Source: Paraburkholderia franconis (lineage in GTDB: Bacteria; Pseudomonadota; Gammaproteobacteria; Burkholderiales; Burkholderiaceae). From it: a DNA stretch of 64,000 nt. The notes below the pieces were generated by a model. The model was not told where the DNA came from, did not search any database, and saw nothing but the letters and a program-made list of their open reading frames with translations. A program made the translations under genes and the position numbers. Location of the stretch: NCBI RefSeq assembly GCF_009362735.1, contig NZ_WHNP01000022.1, forward strand, positions 62,001-126,000, written 5' to 3'. This document shows, in pieces, positions 16,576 through 26,281 of the stretch; position 1 is the first letter of the stretch; every line of letters begins with the position of its first letter.

Positions 16576-17958
16576 TCAATCGGGCTTTAAATCGGGCTTC
16601 AAGCCGGCCTCCATCTGCGCAGTGAATCCGGCGATATCTTCGATGCGCTCGACCTGCCACAGCGCGGCGAGCGCGCGCGCACTCGCGTCTGCCGTCAGCG
16701 CGTGCGAAGCGCAATCCAGAAACTTCGTCTCGATACGCTCGTCGGGCAGCGGATTCGCCGACGTGCGCCCCGCCGCGCGCGCGACGCGCTTCGACACGCA
16801 GCGCCCATCGCGCAACTCGACGACCACCTCCGCGCCGAAATGATCGGGCTGCTGGTCCGCGAGCGGATCGGGCTCGGCCGTCACTTTCTTCATCACGGCC
16901 TGGATCGATGCATTCGCATACGCATCGCCTTCGAAATCCGATAGCACGACGCGACCCTGCGCAAGCGCCCTCGCAACGCAGTACTGCACGCTGAACTTCG
17001 CGTCGAGCGCACTCTTCGGCTGCGGACGGTTCGTGTGTTGCAAACGGCGCGGATGCGTGCGCGAGATCACGCGCTCGACTTTCTCCGGCGTCAAGCCGTG
17101 CTCAGCGACGAGCATCAGCATCGCGTCAATAGCGGGATGCGTGCTGCCGCAACAGGGATATTGCTTGATCGCGATGCCCGGCTCGACGATATCGAGCGGA
17201 TCGGCCCACGCGCGCATCGCCGCTTCGGCATCGTAGTTGCCCGCGCCGTTGTAGACATTGAAGAAGCCCTGGCGATGCTCGAATGCTTCGTCGCCGGCCG
17301 TGAAGCCTTCGCGCGCAAGTTGCGCCGCGATGAGTCCGTTGCGCGACGCGTGGCCGACATGCAGCGGCTTCGTCATCGTGCCGAAGTTCGCCTTCACGCC
17401 CGACGCGAACGATGCAGCGATCGACAGCGCCGTCGCCGTTTGCGACGCGTCGAGCCGCATCAGACGCGACGTGGCTGCACACGCACCGAATACGCCGAGC
17501 GTCGCAGTCGGATGCCAGCCCTTGTCATAGTGATGGAAGTTCACCGCGTGCGCGAGGCGCGCTTGCGTTTCGAAGCCGGCGACATACGCGCTCACGAACT
17601 CGCGGCCGCTTGCATGAACGTGCTCCGCCAGCGCGAAGAGCGCCGGCAGAATGGGCGCCGACGGATGACCGCCGAGCGTGTTGCTGCAATCGTCGAAGTC
17701 GAGCGCATGCGCGGCCGTGCCGTTGACGAAAGCCGCGTCCGATGGCTTCATGCGCTCGCGTCGTCCGAACACCAGCGCGTCGCCCGTCGATGGCGACGCG
17801 ACCGCATGCGCGAACCGCGTGCAAGGCTCGCTAGCGCCCGCAAGTGTCACGCCGACGGTATCGATGATGCCGATGCGCGCCCAGCGCAGCGCCTCGGGTG
17901 GCAGGTCTTCGAAACGGAATGCGGCGATCCTGTCGCCGAGCCATCGGGCGATCGTCAT
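16576..17958 (-). CDS. MmgE/PrpD-family protein (first of two adjacent copies)
   Basis: A 460-residue protein of the 2-methylcitrate dehydratase/cis-aconitate decarboxylase fold. Features include NGTAAHALDFDDCSNTLGGHPSA, GWHPTATLGVFGACAAT, VKANFGTMTKPLHVGHASRNG and KQYPCCGSTHPAIDA. ATG 17958 overlaps the stop of the upstream paralogue by ATGA and has AGGAG before it. It probably acts on a tri- or dicarboxylate brought in by the adjacent permease. The exact reaction is unknown. Confidence 0.9.
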   Translation of the reverse strand: MTIARWLGDRIAAFRFEDLPPEALRWARIGIIDTVGVTLAGASEPCTRFAHAVASPSTGDALVFGRRERMKPSDAAFVNGTAAHALDFDDCSNTLGGHPSAPILPALFALAEHVHASGREFVSAYVAGFETQARLAHAVNFHHYDKGWHPTATLGVFGACAATSRLMRLDASQTATALSIAASFASGVKANFGTMTKPLHVGHASRNGLIAAQLAREGFTAGDEAFEHRQGFFNVYNGAGNYDAEAAMRAWADPLDIVEPGIAIKQYPCCGSTHPAIDAMLMLVAEHGLTPEKVERVISRTHPRRLQHTNRPQPKSALDAKFSVQYCVARALAQGRVVLSDFEGDAYANASIQAVMKKVTAEPDPLADQQPDHFGAEVVVELRDGRCVSKRVARAAGRTSANPLPDERIETKFLDCASHALTADASARALAALWQVERIEDIAGFTAQMEAGLKPDLKPD

Positions 17959-19355
17959 GCGTGTGCTCCTTGCAGCCGTCGCGCCGCGGCGTCGAGCCAG
18001 TGAAGGTTCGCTTCCTCTTCGATACGGTCGAGACGATCGAACAGCGGCGCGGCCGCACTGTCGAGCGCGCGCGTCGTCCGCATGAATTTCGCGCGCAACT
18101 GCTCGCGCGAAAGCGGCGAACTCGGGCAGCCCGGAAAATCCGCGCGCGCTTCTTCGTAACTGGTGCCGTTGTCGAGCGTGATGCGCGTCTTCGTCGACAG
18201 CCCTTGTGCATCGGTTGCGACGACGCTCACGCGCTGCGCGAGTTCGCTCACAGCGGGATCGTCGAGCAGCCGCTTGCCGAAGATCGCGGGGTCGTCGGCG
18301 TCGTGCAGCAGTGCGGCGGCGACGCAGTACGGCACGCTGTATTGCGCGAGCGTCGCATCGGCCGGCGACTTGATGTCGTGATTCGCAGCGAGCCGCGCCG
18401 CGCCTTCGATACAGATCGACGCGATGCGACGGGCGTCGATATCGTGCGCGGCACGCAGACGCTGCGCCGCATAAACGGGCGTGTGCGCGACGATATGGCA
18501 CGCGTAGCGCTTCAGGCAGAGCGTCGGCGTTTCATAGCGCGTGCCGAGGCCGTCTGTCAGCAGCGCAACGTCGAAGCGCTCGCAATACGCATGCAGAAAG
18601 CCGTAGCGCCCTTCGAGCACGCTCGACGGGCCGTCGAAACCCGCACGCGCCAGTTGCACCGCGACGATGCCCGCCTGCGCCGCGCGCCCCAGATGCACGC
18701 GCTTGACGAGGCCGCCATCGCCTGCCTTCGCGAATTCGAGTAGTCCGCCGCCGAGCGAACCTGCGATGCCGAGCGCGCGCCGCAGCATCTCTCTGTCAGC
18801 GCCCGCGAGCTTGCCCGCGACGATCGCCGCGCCGAACGGACCCGTCAGCCCCGGCGCGTGGAATCCGCGCGCTTCCGCCGAATGCTTCGTCGCCGCGCCG
18901 ATCCGGAACAGCACTTCGATGCCGGCGACGAGCGCGGTCAACACATCGCGCCCCGATGCGCCCGATATCTGCGCGACGGCCAGCGCGGGCGGCACGAGGA
19001 CCGCGCCGGGATGAACACCCGCGCCGGGCTGCCGCAGACTGTCGAGTTCGGCGGCATGCACGAGCACGCCGCCCGCAAAGGCCGCCGCTTCGGCGCCATA
19101 GCGCGCATCGGCGATGCCGGGGACGGCGCATGGTCCGGGCGCCGCATCCGCGAGATAACAGCGCACGGCTTCGCCTGCGGCCACTTCATGACCATAGACG
19201 GCCGCGCCGACTGCATCGATCAGGCAATCCTTCGCGAGCCGCACGACATCGGCGGGCAATGCTTCGTATCGCAAGCCGTGAGCGTAGTCCGCGAGCGCGT
19301 GAGTGGCCGTCGTCGTCGAATCGTGCATCGTGTCGTCCCGTTGCGTGCTTTGCAT
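17955..19355 (-). CDS. MmgE/PrpD-family protein (second copy)
   Basis: A 466-residue member of the same family, clearly diverged from its neighbour: GGVLVHAAELDSLRQPGAGVHPG replaces the usual aspartate-rich H-x-DFDD segment, and HAPGLTGPFGAA replaces the GWHPTAT segment. It may thus have another substrate or be a non-catalytic partner. ATG 19355 is used. ATG 19328 is an alternative. It begins seven bases after the truncated MFS gene, so it was part of that transcript before the 5' end of the operon was lost. Confidence 0.88.
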   Translation of the reverse strand: MQSTQRDDTMHDSTTTATHALADYAHGLRYEALPADVVRLAKDCLIDAVGAAVYGHEVAAGEAVRCYLADAAPGPCAVPGIADARYGAEAAAFAGGVLVHAAELDSLRQPGAGVHPGAVLVPPALAVAQISGASGRDVLTALVAGIEVLFRIGAATKHSAEARGFHAPGLTGPFGAAIVAGKLAGADREMLRRALGIAGSLGGGLLEFAKAGDGGLVKRVHLGRAAQAGIVAVQLARAGFDGPSSVLEGRYGFLHAYCERFDVALLTDGLGTRYETPTLCLKRYACHIVAHTPVYAAQRLRAAHDIDARRIASICIEGAARLAANHDIKSPADATLAQYSVPYCVAAALLHDADDPAIFGKRLLDDPAVSELAQRVSVVATDAQGLSTKTRITLDNGTSYEEARADFPGCPSSPLSREQLRAKFMRTTRALDSAAAPLFDRLDRIEEEANLHWLDAAARRLQGAHA

Positions 19356-19362
19356 GGCGCTA

Positions 19363-19903
19363 TCAGCCTCGCGCTTCTTCGTCGATGACGGAGCGATGGC
19401 GCGTCTCAGGCATCAGCAGATAGGTGACGAGCGATACGGCCGCGCACGCGCTCACGTAGTAGAAGAACCACGACTCATGACCCGCGTGCTTGAACTTCAA
19501 CGCGAGGTATTCGGTCGTGCCGCCCATCACCGACGACACCACCGCAAACGGCAAATCGACGCCGAGCGCGCGCAGCTTCGCGGGAAAGAGCTCCGACTTC
19601 ACGAGCCAATGTATCGACGAGAAGCCGCTCAGAATGCCGAGCGCCGCGAGGTTCAGCGCGAATGCCGCCCATACGCTGTGTGTCGTGCCGAGCGCATGCA
19701 TCAGCGGCACCGTGCAGAACGTGCCGCCGATACCGAAGATCAGCATGACAGGACGCCTGCCGACGGCATCCGACAGCAGTCCATAGAGCGGCTGAAAGCA
19801 CATGTAGATGACGAGCGCGACCGTGGTGATCAGCGTCGCCGTATTGCGGCTGAATCCCGTCGTGTTGACCATGTACTTCTGCAGAGATCGTGAACGTATA
19901 GAA
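19363..19903 (-). pseudogene. KgtP-like MFS permease, C-terminal fragment truncated next to the mobile element
   Basis: Residues from LQKYMVNTTGFSRNTATLIT to the end (about 170) match the C-terminal half of alpha-ketoglutarate/tricarballylate-type MFS permeases. Just upstream, a shifted frame still encodes FYTFT (19889-19903), expected immediately before the QKY motif, so a small frameshift precedes the final loss of homology. The N-terminal half was not found elsewhere in the window. The operon's original promoter is therefore gone. Confidence 0.8.
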
Positions 19904-20454
19904 GCTTTGTGCCTACTAAAAAATGTTGTTACGGCCGAAGACATCAGCAAGAACAAGCTTACAGAGTCAAGGGGCGTAACGAGAATGTGGGTTAAGAAAT
20001 GAAGGGCCAGTGAAATGCATGGAAAATGGACCTTCAGTCTTGTTTTGTGGGTAGCGGAGCTAGCGATGACCGCTTCGGAAGGATTCTCGCGGAAGGAACC
20101 GATATAGCATTATTTGTGCCGGAGGCGTGGCAATCATCGAAAATAGTGGACTTCTCCTTCCCGCCAAAGAGATGCGACATCGCTAGCCACGCGACGCAGG
20201 TAGCGTGACTCGAGGCGAAGCATCTCGGGCACCGCCAACTGCGAGTCACTGGACCGCGCTCGCCATGTCTATCGCATAGTTTGCAAGCTCATCCTGAAGC
20301 TATCCGTTCTATGCTAGGACAAACTTATCGCGGCAATGTGTGCGTTCAGGAGACAGCCTGCATAGACATTGCTTGATGACCCACCGGTCCTCGATTCCGC
20401 GAGAGCTCCGATTCACCGCACACTCTTATTTGCAGACCGACTCCTCGACAACTT
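19904..20454. other. Junction region between truncated MFS gene and recombinase module
   Basis: About 550 AT-richer bases without a convincing gene. The left attachment site of the element should lie here. I could not find a matching repeat at the right side by eye. Confidence 0.5.
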
Positions 20455-20889
20455 TCACTCAACTCCACTGGAACGGTCACGTTTCGGCTTCGGAAGCGGA
20501 GCATTCAACATGTCAATCGTTACCCCATTTCGCTCCGCGTTTAGCGCCCACGTCACAAACTGCTCCGTCAAAAGTTGGTTCTCTGCTTCCAGGCGGTCCG
20601 CTCTGGCCTTGGAACGGTCTACCTGCGCGAGTGCCGCACGCAACCTCTCGTCCTTGGGCTCGCCTCTTTCACGCGTTAGGGTTCCCCGCAAAATATCCTT
20701 TCTCAATGAAAAGGCATTTGCGATTTGCGAATATTCGGCAAACGTGAATCGCGAGTAGCGATACCCCAAAGCTGCCTCTACAGCATCCAATAGAAGCTCC
20801 CAAGTAAGCTTTCCTTTCCATTCGTCCAACGTTTTAATAACCGAGTTAATGCTCTCTTCTGTCAAGTCTGGTGCACGGCGCTTCTTCAT
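20455..20889 (-). CDS. GinD/TnpC-like small recombination protein
   Basis: A 144-residue, highly charged helical protein. The N-terminal half is compact (LTEESINSVIKTLDEWKGKLTWELL) and a coiled coil follows at about residues 80-115 (RLRAALAQVDRSKARADRLEAENQLL). This is the layout of Tn554 TnpC and of GinD. ATG 20889 overlaps the stop of the upstream recombinase by four bases. It probably assists the three recombinases in excision or orientation of integration. Confidence 0.75.
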   Translation of the reverse strand: MKKRRAPDLTEESINSVIKTLDEWKGKLTWELLLDAVEAALGYRYSRFTFAEYSQIANAFSLRKDILRGTLTRERGEPKDERLRAALAQVDRSKARADRLEAENQLLTEQFVTWALNAERNGVTIDMLNAPLPKPKRDRSSGVE

Positions 20890-22946
20890 GGCTTCGCCTT
20901 TCGCCTTATGGTCGGCACTAACCTGATAGGCTGAACGCTATCGTTTGCGATGAGGGGCGCGTTGTTGACGTCCAAGCGAACTCTGGCTCCAAACGGTATC
21001 GCTGGGTCCTCGAGTATCGACAAAAGTGCGTTGACGCGTTCGAGCGTGACCGTTTGATGTTTAACCCAACTGTCCGCACCAAACTCCTCCTCGTTCAGTG
21101 CCTCTCGAGCCCGATTGAGTAGGTACTCGCACTCGGTCTTAAGCATCCGTAGGTTTGCTTCCTTCTCAGCGTCTCCCTTGATGCATTCCTGTTCTTCGCA
21201 GTTGATGCAATCACGGTACATCTGGCATGGCTCGCTTGCAAAATCGTGTGCGCACCAACCGTATTCAGTTGTGTGCGCCGCAGTCAATCCATTGTTTTCG
21301 AAGTCGCTGCGAGCAATGAGGTTTCGCCGCCCCTCAAAGACCGGTTCCAACTCTGACGTAAACCCGGTCTTTAAAGCCAAATTGATGGGTGCCTGTACCT
21401 CATCGGAACTCATATGGTCGTACGCTCGATTCTGCTTCACATCCTTCCGCCCTGAGAAGATAGCAATTTCCGCGCTGCTCAGGCCACCAGTCTGGGCTAG
21501 CATGTTTAGATAGTGACGCAAACTATGACTTTGAAGCATAATCGGCGAACCGTCATCCTCTCTATAATTAAAGCGCTCGAAGATGGAGGCACGACCGTAA
21601 GTTCCGAGACGCTTCGTGACCATCCCATAGTCAACGCAACTGAACATACATAGAAATACAGACTTCTTCAAATCCATTTCGTGCGTACGCATGATAGCCA
21701 TGGACTGACGACATAGAAGTTCTGGAGCCCCCGGCACGTACGGAAACGTCTCCGGCAACATGGCTAGGACGGCCCGTTCCACGTCCTCAAAAAAATAGCC
21801 GAAGCGACCCCTACCAATCGATTGCTTCGGCAGCTTGTTGGTAGTTCTCGCCCAATTGCGTGCGACGTCTTTCGCCGACTCATCACCCCACAGGATTAAC
21901 GCGATTTCGGACATCGATAGAATTTTCGAATCTCTGAGATGCACGGCCCCTTCGTGCAGATACAGCTTTTTTGGATTCTTTGTATACCAAGCAGCGATTT
22001 TCCGCGCCGGAGCAGTGACCTCGATGAGATTTGCGACAGCTTCACGTGCGACTGGTGCCATCTCTGTCGGCAACCACTTCGTTGCGTTCTCGAACCCCTT
22101 CGACCCAGACCATCGCAGGCCCAACTTGTTACGATACTCGCCGTCCCCTTCTACCAAGCAGTCGCGTCGCAGTCGAAGCACCTCGTTAATTCGCTCAGGC
22201 GCACAGAGCATGAGCCCCGTGTAACTCGCAAGTAAAACGTCGGCCGGCTCAATCGCCTCGTGGAATATTCCGCCGAGCGCACGCAGAACAGCGGCGGTTG
22301 GCAATTTTTTCTGGCGTGCCGCCAGCGCCTCCTTCGAAATACGAGACCCCAAATTTCGCGGACTCGGCACCCCGTGTTTCCAGCGCTGGCGCAGCAAAAT
22401 GAACCCTTTCGAGTGCATGAACTCCGCTATAAGTACAAGCTGTGCCCCGATTGAATAAGCCCTTGCTGGCGACACTTTCTGCTTAGCGAGTTCAACTGCG
22501 GCATCCAATACCATTTCATCGACGGCCGTCGGCCGGGAATCTTTTTTGCATTCGCGCAAAGCGGCCTCAAGGCAGCGAAGCGCTGACAAACGCAGGCCTT
22601 GGTCTTCTACGGGTTTCACATCTTTGAGGTACACCAAGCTTGCCTTTGCAAAGTCAAGAAACGGTTGGGGCATACTTGGCTCGGACTCGCTGCGACCGGA
22701 AGCTTCCAGAGTGTTGAATGTTACTCCGGCCTGATGGTTGCGACCTTTTCTATATCCCGTCTTCCAGATATTCTTTTCAAACTGCCGATTCGCTTCGAGA
22801 ACTTCTGACTCTCTACAAAGAGCAATGAAAGCCATTAGATTATCCAACGGTTCCAGTTCGACCCGAGGTGTGAAGCTTAAGATACTTGCGCTCAAGATGC
22901 AGACTCCGAATTGTGAAGTGCCCGCTGTGCCCGTACTTGAGCACAT
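20886..22946 (-). CDS. Tyrosine recombinase, GinC/TnpB-like
   Basis: A 686-residue integrase-type protein. Catalytic features are Arg in CAPERINEVLRLRRD, His-x-x-Arg in SHSLRHYLNML, a SGRKDVKQNRAYDH segment holding the third basic residue, and the nucleophile tyrosine in RAYDHM. After the catalytic domain a cysteine cluster (WCAHDF..PCQMYRDCINCEEQEC) probably binds zinc, as in Tn554 TnpB. The start at 22946 has GAGAGG upstream and overlaps the preceding recombinase by 55 bases. ATG 22835 is an alternative. Confidence 0.85.
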   Translation of the reverse strand: MCSSTGTAGTSQFGVCILSASILSFTPRVELEPLDNLMAFIALCRESEVLEANRQFEKNIWKTGYRKGRNHQAGVTFNTLEASGRSESEPSMPQPFLDFAKASLVYLKDVKPVEDQGLRLSALRCLEAALRECKKDSRPTAVDEMVLDAAVELAKQKVSPARAYSIGAQLVLIAEFMHSKGFILLRQRWKHGVPSPRNLGSRISKEALAARQKKLPTAAVLRALGGIFHEAIEPADVLLASYTGLMLCAPERINEVLRLRRDCLVEGDGEYRNKLGLRWSGSKGFENATKWLPTEMAPVAREAVANLIEVTAPARKIAAWYTKNPKKLYLHEGAVHLRDSKILSMSEIALILWGDESAKDVARNWARTTNKLPKQSIGRGRFGYFFEDVERAVLAMLPETFPYVPGAPELLCRQSMAIMRTHEMDLKKSVFLCMFSCVDYGMVTKRLGTYGRASIFERFNYREDDGSPIMLQSHSLRHYLNMLAQTGGLSSAEIAIFSGRKDVKQNRAYDHMSSDEVQAPINLALKTGFTSELEPVFEGRRNLIARSDFENNGLTAAHTTEYGWCAHDFASEPCQMYRDCINCEEQECIKGDAEKEANLRMLKTECEYLLNRAREALNEEEFGADSWVKHQTVTLERVNALLSILEDPAIPFGARVRLDVNNAPLIANDSVQPIRLVPTIRRKAKP

Positions 22947-24430
22947 AGCTCGATAACCTCTCGCACCGCGCGAATCGGTTCATCGTTCACAGCCGCCATT
23001 CGGTCATCAGTTGACCATTTCTCCCGTTCTGAAGACAAGCGTTCGAGCACCTTCCCATGTTGAGCGTCGAGCCACGGCTCGAACCGAAAGCACGTATAGC
23101 AAGCAACCGGTTTAGCAAAGGCACAATTCTGTCCATTTCTCGTACAACTGCCTATCGGTTCCCTTGAGACCCTGAAGTCAATAATACGACTTCCACCAGC
23201 ACCTTTTTGGGTGCTGCTGCTTTCGTCCTCTACCACCTGTCCTTTGAAAGCAGCGGCAAGCGGAGCAAGCAATGTACCCATGGTCTTGTCGATGTTCTCC
23301 ACAATCTTCGGAGAGGCGGAAATGTATACCTCAACATGCTGAAGGTCAGCATGACCCAAGCGGTTCGCGATAACAACTCTGCTCGCACCCTCCTCGGCTA
23401 ATCGAGTGCCATAGGTGTATCGGAACCTCACAGGCGCCAATGGCATAGGCGCAAAGTCAAGTCGCGATGTCGGGGGTGCGATTCCGCTCATGAGCCTAGT
23501 GAAAGATTGAGACAGCGCTTCAGGCGTACAGTGACCATAGAACAAATCTCCAATTTCCCGTAATTTCCTCCGCGGCCCCCTTACCATAATCAAACGTTCT
23601 GGGAATAACGCCGACGTATCGTCATAGCCATCCGCTCGGAGGCGATTTACATAGTCCGCTATGAGTCGCCCCGTTTGCGGGCTGATGTCGAACTGAAGGT
23701 ACTCGATACGCGTATGTTCGTCACGTTTCTTAGCCTGCGGAAGGCTAAGCACTGAGGTGTCGCAGTTGAAGTCGCAAAGCTTAAGCGAAGCGTATTGTGA
23801 AATTCGTCCACCGCAAGCTAGGAGTAGCCTTGTGAGAATAAGAGTCCAGAGCGGGAGAGCGTCACATCCGTAGGCGGCGTTGACCGTCGCGTACAACGAC
23901 GTATACTCCTCTTCAGTCAGCGGACCTTCGACTGGATTTCTCGTCCTGACTGCGTCACCCTTTCGGTTCCCGGGTTTCCGTTGCTCCAGCAAATAGGTTG
24001 CGCACTCAGGTTTTACTCCATACAAGCCGAGCGCGACCCATTTTTGAAATAGGCCGTTGATGGTGCCAAGTCGGTGCTTGTCGCGAGCGCTAAGCTTCGT
24101 CGCATAGTTAGAAATTTGTTGAGAAGTAACCTCCCCTTTCAGACGAGGTCTAACATTTTCCACAAAGTGCACAAATGCACTGTGTAGAATCATGACGTAT
24201 CCAGCGGAGTGCCCCTTCACAAAAGGTAGCAAGGCACGTTTGAGCGACAAAATGAATGCTTCAAAGCTGCGCTTGTATCGACCAAAATCGATTCGCGCTT
24301 TAAACGGCCCGTCCACCCATTCCCAAACGTTCTCTCTTGGGTCGAAGCTGCTTCCACTGCGTGTAAACACGCGCTCGGGCAAAGCATCAGTAATTGTGGT
24401 CGCCGGGGAGTGTTCAGTTTTCGGAGACAT
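22892..24430 (-). CDS. Tyrosine recombinase, GinB-like
   Basis: A 512-residue protein with an N-terminal SAM-like core-binding half (to about residue 150) and a catalytic half. Arg lies in LLLACGGRISQYASL. The box II motif is RFRYTYGTRLAEEG, where the usual first His is replaced by Arg, then NRLGHADLQHVEVYIS with the tyrosine. A CTRNGQNCAF..CYTCFRFEPW cysteine cluster near residue 425 resembles the zinc-like end of Tn554 recombinases. It overlaps both neighbours, as expected for a single translationally coupled operon. Confidence 0.85.
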   Translation of the reverse strand: MSPKTEHSPATTITDALPERVFTRSGSSFDPRENVWEWVDGPFKARIDFGRYKRSFEAFILSLKRALLPFVKGHSAGYVMILHSAFVHFVENVRPRLKGEVTSQQISNYATKLSARDKHRLGTINGLFQKWVALGLYGVKPECATYLLEQRKPGNRKGDAVRTRNPVEGPLTEEEYTSLYATVNAAYGCDALPLWTLILTRLLLACGGRISQYASLKLCDFNCDTSVLSLPQAKKRDEHTRIEYLQFDISPQTGRLIADYVNRLRADGYDDTSALFPERLIMVRGPRRKLREIGDLFYGHCTPEALSQSFTRLMSGIAPPTSRLDFAPMPLAPVRFRYTYGTRLAEEGASRVVIANRLGHADLQHVEVYISASPKIVENIDKTMGTLLAPLAAAFKGQVVEDESSSTQKGAGGSRIIDFRVSREPIGSCTRNGQNCAFAKPVACYTCFRFEPWLDAQHGKVLERLSSEREKWSTDDRMAAVNDEPIRAVREVIELCAQVRAQRALHNSESAS

Positions 24431-25670
24431 CGAGTTTTTCTTGTAGTTTCAGGGAAATGGTACGTCCTTTACGGCTAACATGACGACGCGTATACGTCGC
24501 AGCAGACGCCGAATTGTCGGTCCAACCTTGCTGCTCGTTTCGAGCCTTCTCTTCAGCGACATCCGTCAACTGCATCAATTCTGCTTGCTCAGAAAAGCGT
24601 TCATTCCAAGTGTGTCGCAAGACATGGCTCGTCAGTGAAATAGGCAGTCCCGGGCAAGCCTTGCGAAGCTGCGCGAAAATCTTGTCAATGCTTTTGAGCG
24701 ACAATGGCTGCCCATCGTCGGCGACGATGAGCTGTGGGAATTTGCGGGCGGCCTTTATGTTCCTTCTGTGCTGATGTATATAGTCCCAGACGGCCCGCAT
24801 GATATTCGGGCGTAGTTCTATCTCGCGGTCGCGAGTCTTAGTGTTCGGCTGAATACGCCGCGGGTCTTCGCCTGCATCGGCCCGGCGAATGATGCGCAAC
24901 TTCGGCAAGCGTTGGTCAAGGTCTCGAATCTGCATGCCTAGGAGTTCACCGCGACGCATGCCAGTTGCGAGTAAGAGCACAACAATCAACCAATTGCGCT
25001 GACGCACGAATCCGCGCTTCCATGGATTGTCAGGCGAGTCCGGGTGTACTAGCTTGACTAAGCGGTCTTGGTCCTCTTTTGAAAGTCCCTCCCTAGCGCC
25101 AAGTTTCGCTCGCTTCGGTACTTGAGGAATATCTGCGCGAAATGCTTTTAACGCATGTGCACTCTCGAGCGCTAACTCGTTTCGCTGTGAGTGCGGCAAC
25201 GTCGCACCCACGTACATCGCCAGAAACTCGAGATAGTTAGCCATGTACCTCAGGCGTGAAGCTTGGGTCTCGACAACGACTGCCTTGGGCTCGCTGACGG
25301 CCATCTTGCGGCGCATCTGGATACGCTTGATGCTAACGACGTTTTTTGCGCTTCGTTTGTTCGCGTCTTCATAAGAAAGGTCGGCTACACGGTACTGTGC
25401 AGCATCAGCCAAGCGGTAAAGCTCTGAGACCGTCAGAAACTGACCCCGCCGTAAGCGCTCGAGCAAGTCGATACCAGCTTTAGCAAGCTCTCTATACAAC
25501 AATGCCAAAACGACACACACGAGATGAATCGTGTTAGCCGCTCGGCCGCCTTTCCGAAACCTCGCCAAGTACAAGGTTACCTCGTAGACAGGTAGCCCTC
25601 CCGGCCTGCTCAGAACCGAAAGCCGCTCCCCATTTCGAAATTTCACACGTTTCGCTACATATTTAGTCAT
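24414..25670 (-). CDS. Tyrosine recombinase, GinA-like
   Basis: A 418-residue integrase. Catalytic residues are visible: Arg in LLLATGMRRGELLGM (about 239), His349 and Arg352 in TSHVLRHTWN, Trp383 in QQGWTDNS and the tyrosine in AATYTRRH (about 393). It is the promoter-proximal gene of the four-gene leftward module, overlapping the next by 17 bases. Its GC content is visibly lower than that of the chromosomal flank. Confidence 0.88.
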   Translation of the reverse strand: MTKYVAKRVKFRNGERLSVLSRPGGLPVYEVTLYLARFRKGGRAANTIHLVCVVLALLYRELAKAGIDLLERLRRGQFLTVSELYRLADAAQYRVADLSYEDANKRSAKNVVSIKRIQMRRKMAVSEPKAVVVETQASRLRYMANYLEFLAMYVGATLPHSQRNELALESAHALKAFRADIPQVPKRAKLGAREGLSKEDQDRLVKLVHPDSPDNPWKRGFVRQRNWLIVVLLLATGMRRGELLGMQIRDLDQRLPKLRIIRRADAGEDPRRIQPNTKTRDREIELRPNIMRAVWDYIHQHRRNIKAARKFPQLIVADDGQPLSLKSIDKIFAQLRKACPGLPISLTSHVLRHTWNERFSEQAELMQLTDVAEEKARNEQQGWTDNSASAATYTRRHVSRKGRTISLKLQEKLDVSEN

Positions 25671-26281
25671 CGCGCCACCGCCCTTCTTACAACCACATCA
25701 TCGACCCAGCCTCCCCGCAAAGGCTCCGCCGACTTTCTATCGCATCTGTGAAGACATACTGTGTGTGCACGAGTGGGAAAACCATGAACGCGGTGCAGGC
25801 CGGCGTGGCGTGTCTCATTGACCACGCAAGCCCGGATGGAAACAGAGCTGACCAACAGCAGGTAGCTGTAATTTGCAATCTTCCGGGCTACGACCGTCGA
25901 CAGCAGCGCCTCATTCAGTGGCTGCGGGTATGAATAGCCAAGCCGGAAATTGACATAGCGCGGCAGTAGCGCATAAGAGACTCGAAGTGCGTCCAAGTGT
26001 CTGGACGGTTCAAATGTGCTGCCATTGAGGGCAAAGAAATGCGGAGGCAGTTTGCCATCATCGTCCCATATGACAAACTGGCTGCACCAGGGTGAGCATG
26101 CACCCCAATTTCGGGTTCGCGACGACAACCGAAAAGACGCCGACTTAGCGTAACTCGTTCGACCTACATCCAGCCGTCCCGTCGCCTTCCTCACCATTAC
26201 CTCGCCGAAATACTCTCTCATTAATAGGAGAGGCTTCCAGTTCCTGGCATTATAGCGGTGTAAATTAGGTTGGCATTGCAC
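25667..26281 (-). other. Open frame upstream of the recombinases, unassigned
   Basis: A 204-codon frame overlaps the ginA-like start by four bases. The middle part (LGYSYPQPLNEALLSTVVARKI) has a faint resemblance to the N-terminus of TniQ/TnsD proteins, but the following sequence does not support this. A second frame (25687-25878) looks equally protein-like, so a frameshifted remnant is possible. No function is proposed. Confidence 0.25.

Noticed and set aside
25667..26281. TniQ/TnsD protein next to the recombinases
   Set aside because: Only a short stretch (YPQPLNEALLS) resembles TniQ. The following residues do not, and no other Tn7 gene is present.
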